Shown: in pieces, positions 51,544-61,110 of the stretch | Layout of the letters: each line of letters starts with the position of its first letter | Position numbering within the stretch: the first letter of the stretch is position 1 | Source: Methylobacterium sp. J-070 | GTDB lineage: Bacteria; Pseudomonadota; Alphaproteobacteria; Rhizobiales; Beijerinckiaceae | Reading direction: 5' to 3' | DNA: 64,000 bases | Assembly: GCF_022829385.1 (NCBI RefSeq) | Contig: NZ_JAKSXX010000190.1 | Location: 23,707-87,706 of the forward strand | Notes under the pieces: generated by a model | The model's input: only the letters and a program-made list of their open reading frames with translations | Databases searched by the model: none | Told to the model about the DNA's origin: nothing | Made by a program: the position numbers and the translations under genes

Positions 51544-52833
51544 ATGTCCGACGATCGCTACCACAGGAAGACGCTTGGCAACCGCCCGCTCCATCCCGAA
51601 ACGCTGATGCTGGGCTATGGCTACGATCCAGCCCTGTCCGAGGGCGCGGTGAAGCCGCCGGTCTTCCTCACATCGACCTTTGTCTTCACGTCCGCCGAGC
51701 ACGGCAAAGCCTTCTTCGACTATGTCTCCGGGCGGCGCGAACCCCCGGCTGGCGAGGCGGCGGGGCTGGTCTACTCGCGTTTCAATCATCCAAACAGCGA
51801 GATCGTCGAAGATCGGCTGGCGGTGTTTGAAGGGGCCGAGGCCGGGCTGGTCTTCTCCTCCGGCATGTCGGCGATCGCGACCACGATCCTGGCCTTCGCA
51901 CGGCCCGGCGACACGATCCTGCACTCGCAGCCGCTCTATGGTGGCACCGAAACGCTCATCTCCAAGACCCTGGCCGGTTTCGGTATCGTGCCGTTTGGCT
52001 TTTCAGACGGGATTGAACCGGCGAGCGTGCGCGCCGTGGCTGACCAAGCCGCCGAAGCGGGACGGGTCTGCGTCATCATGATCGAGACACCCTCGAACCC
52101 GCTCAACACCCTCGTCGATTTCAGCCTGATCCGCGCGGTCGCCGACGAGATCGGCACCCGACAAGGCGGTGAAGCTCCGGTCGTGGTTTGCGACAACACC
52201 CTGCTCGGTCCACTCTTCCAGCACCCGCTGCGCCACGGCGCCGACATCTCGGTCTACTCGCTGACGAAATACGTCGGCGGCCACTCCGACCTGATCGCTG
52301 GCGCTGCCCTCGGCTCAGCAGCGCGGATAAGGCCGGTGCGGATGCTGCGCTCAGCGATCGGAACCGGCCTCGACCCGCATTCCTGCTGGATGCTCGGTCG
52401 GTCGCTCGAAACCTTGACGCTGCGGATGAGTGCCGCCAACCGCAATGGCGAACTTGTCGGCCGCATGCTGGCGGCGCATCCGAAGGTGTTGCGCCTTCAC
52501 CATCTCGCGCATCTAGAGCCCGGATCGCGGCAGGCGCACGTATATGCCGAGCAATGCGCGGCACCAGGCTCGACATTCTCATTCGACATCGTCGGCAGCG
52601 AGGCAGAGGCGTTCCAAGTCCTCAACGCTCTTCAATTATTCAAGCTCGCCGTCAGCCTAGGCGGCACGGAATCACTCGCCAGCCATCCCGCCTCCACGAC
52701 CCATTCGGGTGTGCCAAAGGTTGTGCGCGACCGTCTCGGGATAACGGACGCGACGATTAGGGTGTCAATCGGAATCGAGCATCCAGACGATCTGATCGCC
52801 GACCTCGCCGCGGCTCTCGCTGTCCTCGGCTGA
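51544..52833 (+). CDS. PLP-dependent gamma-family enzyme (Cys/Met metabolism)
   Basis: 429 residues from the ATG at 51544; the frame begins at 51460. Full type I fold: YSRFNHPNSEIVEDRLA, LYGGTETLIS, ETPSNPLNTLVD, the PLP lysine K242 in YSLTKYVGGHSD, and SLGGTESLASHPASTTHSGV. It is a methionine gamma-lyase, cystathionine gamma-synthase/lyase or O-acylhomoserine sulfhydrylase. The codons are less GC-extreme than the neighbours, and the flanks (51330-51540) look different too, suggesting acquisition by transfer. It is not obviously part of either adjacent operon. Confidence 0.9.
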   Translation: MSDDRYHRKTLGNRPLHPETLMLGYGYDPALSEGAVKPPVFLTSTFVFTSAEHGKAFFDYVSGRREPPAGEAAGLVYSRFNHPNSEIVEDRLAVFEGAEAGLVFSSGMSAIATTILAFARPGDTILHSQPLYGGTETLISKTLAGFGIVPFGFSDGIEPASVRAVADQAAEAGRVCVIMIETPSNPLNTLVDFSLIRAVADEIGTRQGGEAPVVVCDNTLLGPLFQHPLRHGADISVYSLTKYVGGHSDLIAGAALGSAARIRPVRMLRSAIGTGLDPHSCWMLGRSLETLTLRMSAANRNGELVGRMLAAHPKVLRLHHLAHLEPGSRQAHVYAEQCAAPGSTFSFDIVGSEAEAFQVLNALQLFKLAVSLGGTESLASHPASTTHSGVPKVVRDRLGITDATIRVSIGIEHPDDLIADLAAALAVLG

Positions 52834-53038
52834 GCGGCCCCCCACGTCGTGGTTGGCAGGGTTGCGAAGGCTTCTCGGCTGACTGATCGCCTGGCGGCCG
52901 CTCGATCGCCTCGGTCGCGCTGATCAAGCCCGTCGTCGCCGTAGTGGAGCCATGGATAGGCCGACGACGCGGGTATGCTCTCGTATCCGCGCGTTGGGCG
53001 CCCATCCTGAACGGTCCACGCCCTGCATCCGAAGCGCC

Positions 53039-53935
53039 ATGCCGGACTTCAAAAGCCTCGACGTCTATTACTGGGCCGCCACCCTCGGCAGCTTTAGCCG
53101 CGCGGCGGAGCGATTGAACATGACGCAGCCCGGGGTCTCGCAGCGGATTGCCGCGCTGGAGCGAGAGTTCGGTCTGCCGCTGTTCGAGCGCAACGCCCGG
53201 GCTGTCGTCCTCACGCCCAAAGGCCGTGAGCTCCTGAGCTATGCCGAGCGCTTCCTGCGCCTGCGCACCGAGATGATGGGCGCCGTCGCCAATCCCGCGG
53301 CGACGACCGGCGTGCTGCGGCTCGGCGCATCGGAGACCCTGGTCCACACATGGCTCATGCGGTTCATCGAGGCGATGAGCCGGACCTATCCCGGCGTGGC
53401 CGTCGACCTCTCCGTCGATGTCTCGCCGAACATGCGCGACGCGCTGGCACGCCACGAACTCGACCTCGCCTTCCTCGTCGGGCCCATCACGGCGCCGGAC
53501 CTGATCAATGTCCCGCTCTGCCGGTTCTCGATCGCCTGGATCGCCGCGCCGAGCCTCGATTTCGGCGACGGCGAGATCGGCTTGGCCGAACTGGTCCGGC
53601 ATCCCGTGATCACCTATCCCCGCAACACCAACCCCTATGCCCAGCTGCGCGAGCTCCTGGCGCGCTCCAATCTGCCGCCGCCGCGGCTCTACAGCAGCGC
53701 CTCGCTCTCGACGATCGTACGCATGGCGGTGGAGGCTATCGGCGTCGGAGTGATCCCGGCCGAGACCGTGCGCGCCGAGTTGGCGGATGGGCGTCTGCGC
53801 GTCGTCGACACGACGGTCCGTCTTCCGGACATCGATTTCACCGCGACCTACGAGAACGTGCCGGATAACCGTCTCGCCGCAGCGGCCGCCGAGATCGCCC
53901 GCAGCATCGCCGTCGACTGGTGCAGCCGTCCATAA
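53039..53935 (+). CDS. LysR family transcriptional regulator
   Basis: 298 residues from the ATG at 53039; the frame begins at 52952. N-terminal HTH with YYWAATLGSFSRAAERLNMTQPGVSQRIAALEREFGLPLFERN and LTPKGRELLSYAERFL, and a C-terminal periplasmic-binding-like effector domain. It lies 92 bases upstream of the DUF1445-Liv-Pxp operon on the same strand. The 14-base palindrome at 53977 in that gap is a candidate binding site. The ligand is unknown; 5-oxoproline or glutamate derivatives are plausible from context. Confidence 0.9.
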   Translation: MPDFKSLDVYYWAATLGSFSRAAERLNMTQPGVSQRIAALEREFGLPLFERNARAVVLTPKGRELLSYAERFLRLRTEMMGAVANPAATTGVLRLGASETLVHTWLMRFIEAMSRTYPGVAVDLSVDVSPNMRDALARHELDLAFLVGPITAPDLINVPLCRFSIAWIAAPSLDFGDGEIGLAELVRHPVITYPRNTNPYAQLRELLARSNLPPPRLYSSASLSTIVRMAVEAIGVGVIPAETVRAELADGRLRVVDTTVRLPDIDFTATYENVPDNRLAAAAAEIARSIAVDWCSRP

Positions 53936-53976
53936 GCCTGACTTATGAATACTGATGAGAAAAGATAATTCGACCT

Positions 53977-53990
53977 CCGATGCCCATCGG
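53977..53990. promoter_or_regulatory. Perfect palindrome CCGATGCCCATCGG upstream of the DUF1445 gene
   Basis: Arms CCGATG/CATCGG around CC, 38 bases before the ATG at 54028 and next to an AT-rich stretch at 53941-53970 that probably holds the promoter. Candidate operator for the LysR protein or another regulator of the operon. Confidence 0.5.
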
Positions 53991-54027
53991 ATAGGCTTGC
54001 CGCATACGAAGGCAGAAGAGGTCGGTG

Positions 54028-54852
54028 ATGGCGTCCACGGCGACGATGTCCGCGAGTGATCCGACGGTCCGAGCAAGTTGGACCGGCCTCGAGGGCCGGC
54101 TCGCCTGCCGCGACGGGACGATCCCCGGCAGCACGGCGGGCGTCGCGGACGGCTACGTCCAGGGAAATCTCGCGGTCTTCCCCGAGCGGCTGGCCGATGA
54201 TTTCCGCCTGTTCGCCGAGCGCAACCCGAAATCCTGCCCGGTGATCGGCGAGTCGCGCCCCGGCAGCCGCACGATCCCGGACCTCGGTCTCGACCTCGAT
54301 CTCGCCACCGACGTGCCCGGCTACCGCATCTGGCGCGACGGCGCGGTGGTCGGGGAGCGGACGGAGGTCGCCGACCTCTGGCGCGACGACCTCGTAGCCT
54401 TCGTCATCGGCTGCTCGTTCTCGTTCGAGGCCGCCCTCGTCGAGGGCGGACTGCCCCTGCGCCACGTCGAGATGGGCGTGCGCGTACCGATGTACCGGAC
54501 GAGCATCCCGTGCGTCCCGGCCGGGCCGTTCGCCGGGCCGATGGTGGTCTCGATGCGCCCGCTCACCCCGGCGCAGGCGATCCGCGCGGTGGAGATCACC
54601 GCCCGCTATCCCCGGGTCCACGGCGCGCCCGTCCATCTCGCCCGGCCAGACCTGATCGGCATCCGCGACCTCGCCGCTCCCGATTACGGCGACCCGGTGC
54701 GGATCGGCGATGACGAGATCCCGGTGTTCTGGGCCTGCGGCGTCACCCCCCAGTCGGTGATCGCGTCGGCCCGCCCGGATTTCGCGATCACCCACGCGCC
54801 GGGCTGCATGCTCATCACGGACCGGCTCAACGCCGAATTCGCGATGGCGTGA
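54028..54852 (+). CDS. DUF1445/YcsI-family putative hydro-lyase
   Basis: 274 residues from the ATG at 54028 (a GTG lies one codon earlier). The sequence follows the YcsI family: GYVQGNLAVFPERLADDFRLF, FVIGCSFSFEAAL, RHVEMGVRVPMYRTSIPC and a late FWACGVTPQSV, FAITHAPGCMLITDRLN. Members are annotated as putative hydro-lyases; the same domain is the N-terminal part of mammalian D-glutamate cyclase, and ycsI of B. subtilis lies with the 5-oxoprolinase genes. The gene heads an operon with a Liv importer and pxpABC, so a role in making or using 5-oxoproline or D-glutamate is likely but unproven. Confidence 0.85.
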   Translation: MASTATMSASDPTVRASWTGLEGRLACRDGTIPGSTAGVADGYVQGNLAVFPERLADDFRLFAERNPKSCPVIGESRPGSRTIPDLGLDLDLATDVPGYRIWRDGAVVGERTEVADLWRDDLVAFVIGCSFSFEAALVEGGLPLRHVEMGVRVPMYRTSIPCVPAGPFAGPMVVSMRPLTPAQAIRAVEITARYPRVHGAPVHLARPDLIGIRDLAAPDYGDPVRIGDDEIPVFWACGVTPQSVIASARPDFAITHAPGCMLITDRLNAEFAMA

Positions 54853-54892
54853 ATCCCGCATTCCGGCGCCCGTCCCTTTTGGAGAACGCCCC

Positions 54893-56137
54893 ATGCTGCG
54901 TCGTCGCGAAATTCTGGCCGCTGGCGCCCTGGCGCTCGCGGGCCTCGGGTCCCAGCGCGCGACGGCCGCCGACGAGGTGGTGGTCGGCGTGCTGTACGCC
55001 CTGTCCGGCGCCAGCGCCCAGAACGGCGTCGATGCCCGCCACGCCTTCGAGACGGCGCTCGACGTGATCAACGAGAGCCACGACCTCGACCTGCCCGCCG
55101 CCAAGGGCGCCGGCCTCGAAGGGCTCGGCGGCGCCAGGATCCGCCTCGTCATCGCCGACCACCAGGGCGACCCGCAGAAGGGCCGCGCCGAGGCGGAGCG
55201 CCTGATCACCCAGGACAAGGTCATCGCGATCGTGGGCGCCTATCAGTCCAGCGTCTCGGCCACCGTGAGCGCGGTGTGCGAGCGCTACGGCGTGCCCTTC
55301 GTCTGTGCCGATTCCTCCTCGCCCAGCCTGAGCCGCCGGAACCTGAAGTACTTCTTCCGGCCGGCCGCCAACGACGAGATGTTCTCGGCGGCGATGTTCG
55401 ATTTCATGGACGGCCTGCGCAAGCAGGGCAAGACGATCGACTCGGTCTCCCTGTTCTACGAGGACACGATCTACGGCATCGACTCGTCCAACGTGCAGCG
55501 CAAGCTCGCGAACGAGCGCGGCTACAGGATCGCCGCGGACGTGAAGTACAAGAGCAATTCGCCCTCGCTGACCGCCGAGGTGCAGGCGCTCAAGTCCGCG
55601 GGCGCCGACGTGCTGCTGCCGACCTGCTACACCAACGATGCCATCCTGCTCACCAAGACGATGGGCGAACTCGGCTACAAGCCGAAGGCCATCATCGCCC
55701 AGGCGGCGGGCTTCTCCGAGAAATCCGTTTACGACGCGGTCGGCGACAAGCTCCAGGGCCTGATCTCGCGCGCGAGCTTCTCCCTCGACCTCGCCGCCAA
55801 GCGCCCCTCGGTCGGCATCGTCAACGCGATGTACAGGAAGCGCGCCGATCGGGACCTGAACGACAACACCTCGCGCCAGTTCACGGCGATGCTCGTGCTC
55901 GCCGACGCCCTCAACCGGGCCGGTTCCACCGACGGTGCCAAGCTGCGCGCGGCGCTCGCGGCCACCGACATACCCGGCACGCGCACGATCATGCCCTGGA
56001 AGAAAGTGATCTTCGACGCGGGCGGCCAGAACCCCGACGCGACGCCGGTGCTGATCCAGTACGTCGGCACCACGTTCGTGACGGTGTTCCCCGAATCCGC
56101 CGCCGTCGCCCCGGCGATCTGGCCCATGAACGCCTGA
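54893..56137 (+). CDS. Branched-chain/amide-type ABC substrate-binding protein (LivK/UrtA-like)
   Basis: 414 residues with a twin-arginine-like signal (LRRREILAAGALALAGLG, cut near RATAAD). The type I periplasmic binding fold shows in EVVVGVLYALSGASAQNGVDARHAFETALDVIN, GDPQKGRAEAERLITQDKVIAIVG and AYQSSVSATVSAVCERYGVPFVCADSSS. Relatives bind branched amino acids, amides or urea. It feeds the LivHMGF components encoded next. From the operon, an acidic or cyclic amino acid such as pyroglutamate is plausible. Ribosome site GGAGAA before the ATG. Confidence 0.9.
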   Translation: MLRRREILAAGALALAGLGSQRATAADEVVVGVLYALSGASAQNGVDARHAFETALDVINESHDLDLPAAKGAGLEGLGGARIRLVIADHQGDPQKGRAEAERLITQDKVIAIVGAYQSSVSATVSAVCERYGVPFVCADSSSPSLSRRNLKYFFRPAANDEMFSAAMFDFMDGLRKQGKTIDSVSLFYEDTIYGIDSSNVQRKLANERGYRIAADVKYKSNSPSLTAEVQALKSAGADVLLPTCYTNDAILLTKTMGELGYKPKAIIAQAAGFSEKSVYDAVGDKLQGLISRASFSLDLAAKRPSVGIVNAMYRKRADRDLNDNTSRQFTAMLVLADALNRAGSTDGAKLRAALAATDIPGTRTIMPWKKVIFDAGGQNPDATPVLIQYVGTTFVTVFPESAAVAPAIWPMNA

Positions 56138-56158
56138 TCGGACGGGTCGCGCCCGGGC

Positions 56159-57091
56159 GTGACCGATCAGCCCTCGACCCTCCCTCCTTCGGACCTGCCC
56201 GGGATCACACCGATGACGATGCAAGCCCTCGTGCAGGTGCTGGCGAGCGGGTTGCTCACCGGGCTGATCTACGGCCTCGTCGCGGTCGGCCTGTCGCTGA
56301 TCTTCGGCCTGATGGACGTGGTCAACTTCGCCCACGGCGAATTCCTGATGCTGGCGATGTACGCGACCTTCGGGCTCGTCGTCGTGTCCGGGCTGGATCC
56401 GATCGTGCTGATGCCGCTCGTCGCCGCGCTGATGTTCGTGCTGGGTGGCACCGTCTACCTCGGCGTGGTCCGCTTCGCGATGCGGGCCAAGGCCAACCAG
56501 GGCATGGTGCAGATCTTCGCGACCTTCGGCCTGGCGATCCTGCTCCAGGGCGTCGCGCAGTACCTGTTCACACCGGACTACCGCAGCCTCCAGGTGTCCT
56601 GGCTCGGAGGGAAGACCCTCGACCTCGGCGGCGTCTACCTGCCCTGGCCGCAGGTCTTCGGAGCCCTCGTCTCGCTGGCGGCCTTCGGCGGCCTGTTCCT
56701 CCTGATGACGCGGACCGATTTCGGCCGGGCCCTGGAGGCGACCCGCGAGGATCAGGGCGCCGTCGCCCTGGTCGGCATCGACCGCAACCGGGTCTTCGCC
56801 CTCGGCTGGGGACTCGGTGCGGCGCTCGTCGGTCTCGCGGGCGCCGTGCTGACCGTGTTCTACTACATTCATCCCGGCGTCGGGGGCACCTTCGCGCTGA
56901 TCGCCTATGTCACGGTGGCGCTCGGCGGCTTCGGCAGCATCTTCGGCGCGCTGGCCGCAGGCCTGATCGTCGGGCTGGTCGAGGCGGCGACGACGCTGGT
57001 TCTGCCGCCCTCCCTGAAATCGGTGGGCGTCTACGCCCTCTACCTCCTCGTGGTTCTTGTGCGGCCCCAGGGCCTGTTCGGGAGGCTCTGA
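56159..57091 (+). CDS. livH: LivH-type ABC permease
   Basis: 310 residues from the GTG at 56159; an ATG at 56213 (MTMQALVQVLASG) is an equally good start. Eight hydrophobic segments in the LivH pattern: LTGLIYGLVAVGLSLIFGLMDVVNFAHGEFLML, MRAKANQGMVQIFATFGLAILLQG and GGFGSIFGALAAGLIVGLVEA. It pairs with the LivM protein that starts two bases after its stop. Confidence 0.92.
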   Translation: MTDQPSTLPPSDLPGITPMTMQALVQVLASGLLTGLIYGLVAVGLSLIFGLMDVVNFAHGEFLMLAMYATFGLVVVSGLDPIVLMPLVAALMFVLGGTVYLGVVRFAMRAKANQGMVQIFATFGLAILLQGVAQYLFTPDYRSLQVSWLGGKTLDLGGVYLPWPQVFGALVSLAAFGGLFLLMTRTDFGRALEATREDQGAVALVGIDRNRVFALGWGLGAALVGLAGAVLTVFYYIHPGVGGTFALIAYVTVALGGFGSIFGALAAGLIVGLVEAATTLVLPPSLKSVGVYALYLLVVLVRPQGLFGRL

Positions 57092-57092
57092 C

Positions 57093-58133
57093 ATGACCGG
57101 CACGTCGCTGATCGCCGCTCCGGCGATCTCCCCGAGCTTGGACGAGGCTGACCGGCGCTTCGCGGCCAAGCGCCGCCGCAGCCTCTACGTCGGCGCACTG
57201 GTCTTCGCCGGCCTCGCCGCGCTGCCCTACGCGATCCGGGACGTCTACCTGCAGAACGTCCTGGTCCTGACCCTGCTCTACGCGGCCCTGTCGCAGAGCT
57301 GGAACATCCTGGGCGGCTATTGCGGACAGATCTCGCTCGGTCACGCGCTCTATTTCGGCATCGGCGCCTACGCCACCAGCATCCTGTTCGTGAATTACGG
57401 CGTGTCGCCGTGGTTGGGCCTCGGGTTCGGCGCGGTGCTCGCGGCCTCGGTGGCCCTCGCGATCGGGTGGCCCTGCTTCCGTCTCGGCGGCCATTACTTC
57501 TCGATCGCCACCATCGTCATCGCCGAAGCCGGGCTGCTGCTCGTGCAGAACTGGGATTTCGTGGGCGGGGCGATGGGCGTGCAGTGGCCGTTCAACCCGG
57601 ATAGCTGGGCGACCCTCCAGTTCGCCCGGGACAAGATCCCGTACGCCCATCTCGCCCTCGGCCTGCTCGTCGCGACCTGGCTCGTCACCTTCCTCGTCGC
57701 CGAATCGCGGTGGGGCTACGGCTGGCGCGCGGTCAAGGACGACCCGGCCGCCGCCCAGAGCCTCGGCGTCGAGGTGTTCCGGTCCAAGATGGCGGCGGCG
57801 GCGATCTCGGCCTTCTTCACGGCGGTCGGCGGTGGGCTCTACGCGTCCTACGTCTCGTATATCGATCCCGAGAGCGTGATGAGCTTTCGCTTCTCCCTGC
57901 TCTTCGCGCTGCCCGCCGTGCTCGGCGGCGTCGGGACCCTCTGGGGCGCGCTCGTGGGTGCGGCGATCCTCATCCCGATCACCGAGATCAGCCGCTCCTA
58001 TCTCGGCGGCACCGGCAGCGGCATCGATCTGATCTTCTACGGCGGCCTCGTGATGGTCGTGGCGATCGCCCGCCCCGAGGGCGTGCTCAGCCTGTTCAAG
58101 CGGACGCGCGCCGCGCGCAACGAGGAGGTGTGA
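57093..58133 (+). CDS. livM: LivM-type ABC permease
   Basis: 346 residues from the ATG at 57093 (in-frame leader at 57057 ignored). LivM signature GGYCGQISLGHALYFGIGAYAT, GHYFSIATIVIAEAG and a membrane-exposed region FALPAVLGGVGTLWGALVGAAILIPI. It forms the channel with LivH. The gap to the ATPase gene is four bases. Confidence 0.92.
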   Translation: MTGTSLIAAPAISPSLDEADRRFAAKRRRSLYVGALVFAGLAALPYAIRDVYLQNVLVLTLLYAALSQSWNILGGYCGQISLGHALYFGIGAYATSILFVNYGVSPWLGLGFGAVLAASVALAIGWPCFRLGGHYFSIATIVIAEAGLLLVQNWDFVGGAMGVQWPFNPDSWATLQFARDKIPYAHLALGLLVATWLVTFLVAESRWGYGWRAVKDDPAAAQSLGVEVFRSKMAAAAISAFFTAVGGGLYASYVSYIDPESVMSFRFSLLFALPAVLGGVGTLWGALVGAAILIPITEISRSYLGGTGSGIDLIFYGGLVMVVAIARPEGVLSLFKRTRAARNEEV

Positions 58134-58137
58134 ACCC

Positions 58138-58870
58138 GTGAGCGCGGACCCGAGCGACCCGATCCTGCGCGTCGACGCCGTGACGCTGGCCTTCGGCGGC
58201 CTCGTCGCCAACCGCGACGTGACCCTCGACGTGCGCCGCGGCGAGATCCTGGGGCTGATCGGTCCGAACGGGGCCGGCAAGTCGACCCTGTTCAACCTGA
58301 TCTCGGGTGTCTACCGCCCGAGCAAGGGGCGCATCCTGTTCGCGGGGGCCGACATCACCCGACTGCCGCCGGCCGAGCGCTGCCGCCGGGGCATCGCACG
58401 CACCTTCCAGGTGCCGCGCTCCTTCGACTCGATGAACGTCCTGGAGAACGTCACGGTCGGCGCGCTCGCCTGCCACCCCACCGCCGCGTCCGCCCGCCGC
58501 GCCGCCCTGGACACCCTGGAGCGCGTCGAGCTGACCCACCGCGCCGAGGCGGTGGCCGGCGAACTGACGCCCCCCGAGAAGCGCCGCCTGGAAGTGGCCC
58601 GCGCCCTCGCCACCGGCCCGCGCCTGCTCCTCCTCGACGAGGTGCTCACCGGCCTCACACCGTCCGAAGCCAAGGCCGGCGTCGCGCTGATCCGGCGCGT
58701 GGCCGCCACGGGCGTGACCGTGATCATGGTCGAGCACGTGATGGAGGTGGTGATGCCGCTCGTCGACCGGGCGGTTGTGCTCCACCTCGGCAGCGTCCTG
58801 GCTCAGGGCCTGCCGGCCGACGTGGTGCGGGACGACGGCGTCATCACGGCCTATCTCGGGGAGCGACACC

Positions 58871-58881
<11 letters not shown>
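58138..58881 (+). CDS. livG: LivG-type ABC ATPase
   Basis: 247 residues from GTG. Walker A GPNGAGKST at 42-50, Q-loop RTFQVPRSFDSMNVLENV, Walker B LLLLDEVLTGL and the LivG tail HLGSVLAQGLPADVVRDDGVI. The ABC signature reads LTPPEKRRLE, a divergent form common in this branch. It dimerises with the LivF-type protein, whose start overlaps its end by 11 bases. Confidence 0.92.
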
Positions 58882-59578
<697 letters not shown>

Positions 59579-59587
59579 GACCATCCC

Positions 59588-59606
59588 GTGCCGGCATCGC
59601 CGGCAC
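59588..59606 (+). repeat. Stem-loop between livF and pxpA
   Basis: GTGCCGGC (59588-59595) and GCCGGCAC (59599-59606) form a perfect eight-base stem with a three-base ATC loop. There is no T tract, so a simple terminator is unlikely; it may attenuate or stabilise the mRNA between importer and oxoprolinase genes. Confidence 0.55.
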
Positions 59607-59629
59607 ATGGCGAGACGGGAGAACGGGCG

Positions 59630-60391
59630 ATGACCCGCGTGGACCTCAACTCTGACCTCGGCGAAGGCTACGGCGCCTATGCCTGCGGCGACGACGCGGC
59701 GATCCTCGACCTGGTCACCTCGGCCAACGTCGCCTGCGGTCTGCACGCGGGCGATCCCGAGATCATGGCCCGCACCTTCGCCCTGGCGAAGGAGAAGGGC
59801 GTCGCGGTGGGCGCGCATCCGGGCTTCCCCGACCTGTGGGGCTTCGGCCGGCGCCGCATCCCCTTCAGCCCGGACGAGATCGGGCGGCTGGTGGCCTATC
59901 AGGTCGGGGCTGCCCAGGCGCTCGCCGCCTATGCGGGGCACCGCATCACCTACGTCAAGACGCACGGGGCGCTCGGCAACATCGCGGCTGAGGAGCGTTC
60001 GGTAGCCGACGCGGTCGCCCGCGCGGTCAGGGCCGTCGATCCGAACCTCGCCCTTCTCGCCATCGCGCTGAGCGCGCAGGTGGCGGCGGGGGAGGCTGCG
60101 GGCCTCGAGGTCCACCAGGAGATCTTCGCGGACCGCGGCTACACCGAGGACGGGTTGCTGATCCCGCGCAGTCAGCCCGGCGCCTTCGTCACGGACCCGG
60201 ACGCGGCCGCCGACCGGGTGCTGCGCATGGTCCAGGGGGGCATCATCCTGACGGCATCGGGCCGGGAATTGCCGACGCCGATCCGCTCGATCTGCGTCCA
60301 CGGCGACACCGCCCACGCGGTGGCCACCGCGCGTGCCGTCCGCGCCATCCTTGAGGGCGGCGGTGTGACGCTCGCCCCGTTCCGGCCATGA
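59630..60391 (+). CDS. pxpA: 5-oxoprolinase subunit A (LamB/YcsF family)
   Basis: 253 residues from the ATG at 59630. Family features: VDLNSDLGEGYGAYACGDDAAILDLVTSANVACGLHAGDPEIM, VKTHGALGN, and EIFADRGYTEDGLLIPRS. PxpA hydrolyses the 5-oxoproline ring together with PxpBC and ATP, giving glutamate. The ATG overlap with pxpB (four bases) shows tight coupling. Confidence 0.93.
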   Translation: MTRVDLNSDLGEGYGAYACGDDAAILDLVTSANVACGLHAGDPEIMARTFALAKEKGVAVGAHPGFPDLWGFGRRRIPFSPDEIGRLVAYQVGAAQALAAYAGHRITYVKTHGALGNIAAEERSVADAVARAVRAVDPNLALLAIALSAQVAAGEAAGLEVHQEIFADRGYTEDGLLIPRSQPGAFVTDPDAAADRVLRMVQGGIILTASGRELPTPIRSICVHGDTAHAVATARAVRAILEGGGVTLAPFRP

Positions 60392-61110
60392 GCGTCCCCC
60401 GCCTCCTCGACGCGGGCGAGGCGGCCCTGGTCGTGGAGTTCGGCACCACGGTCGATCCGGCGCTCAGCGACCGAGTGCTGGCGCTCGATGAGGCGCTCGC
60501 CGCCGACCCGCCGCAGGGCCTGCGGGAGCGTGTGCCGACCTACCGGTCCCTGATGCTGCACTACGACCCTCTCGTTCTCGACCGGGCGCGGCTCGCCGAC
60601 CACGTGCTGCGGTTGACCGGGAGCGCCGCGGAGCGCACGGGCACGGCCACCCTGTGGACGCTGCCCTGCTGTTACGACGCCCCGCACGGGGAGGATGTCG
60701 CCGAACTCGCCGGGCGTGCCGGGCTATCGCCCGAGGCGGTGGTCGCGCTGCATGCCGGGGCGACCTACCGGGTCTACATGTACGGCTTCGCTCCGGGCTT
60801 CGCCTACCTCGGCGGTCTGCCGAAGGGCCTTGCGGTGCCGAGGCGCGCGCGCCCGCGGCCGCCGCACCCGCGCAATGCCGTTGTGGTCGGTGGTGGCCTC
60901 GCCGCGGTCGCCACCGTGCCGATGCCCACCGGCTGGTACGTGGTCGGCGCCACGCCGTCCCGGCTCTACGCCCCCGAGCGCGCCGAGAGCTTCTTCGTGG
61001 CGGCCGGCGACGCGATCCGGTTCGAGCCGGTGGACGCGGCGACCTTCGACGCGCTGGCCGCCCGCGAGGCGTCGGGCGAGCCCGTGGCTCGACAGGGACG
61101 CACCGCATGA
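60388..61110 (+). CDS. pxpB: 5-oxoprolinase subunit B (KipI family)
   Basis: 240 residues. Family features: ALVVEFGTTVDPALSDRVLALDEAL, ATLWTLPCCYDAPHGEDV, and YRVYMYGFAPGFAYLGGLPKGLAVPRR. It forms the PxpBC complex that works with PxpA in ATP-dependent 5-oxoproline cleavage. The overlap with pxpC is again four bases. Confidence 0.93.
   Translation: MSVPRLLDAGEAALVVEFGTTVDPALSDRVLALDEALAADPPQGLRERVPTYRSLMLHYDPLVLDRARLADHVLRLTGSAAERTGTATLWTLPCCYDAPHGEDVAELAGRAGLSPEAVVALHAGATYRVYMYGFAPGFAYLGGLPKGLAVPRRARPRPPHPRNAVVVGGGLAAVATVPMPTGWYVVGATPSRLYAPERAESFFVAAGDAIRFEPVDAATFDALAAREASGEPVARQGRTA

Noticed and set aside
54827..57169. 780-codon open frame antisense to livK-livH
   Set aside because: No recognisable domains, repetitive His/Glu/Arg content, wholly antisense to two well-supported genes.
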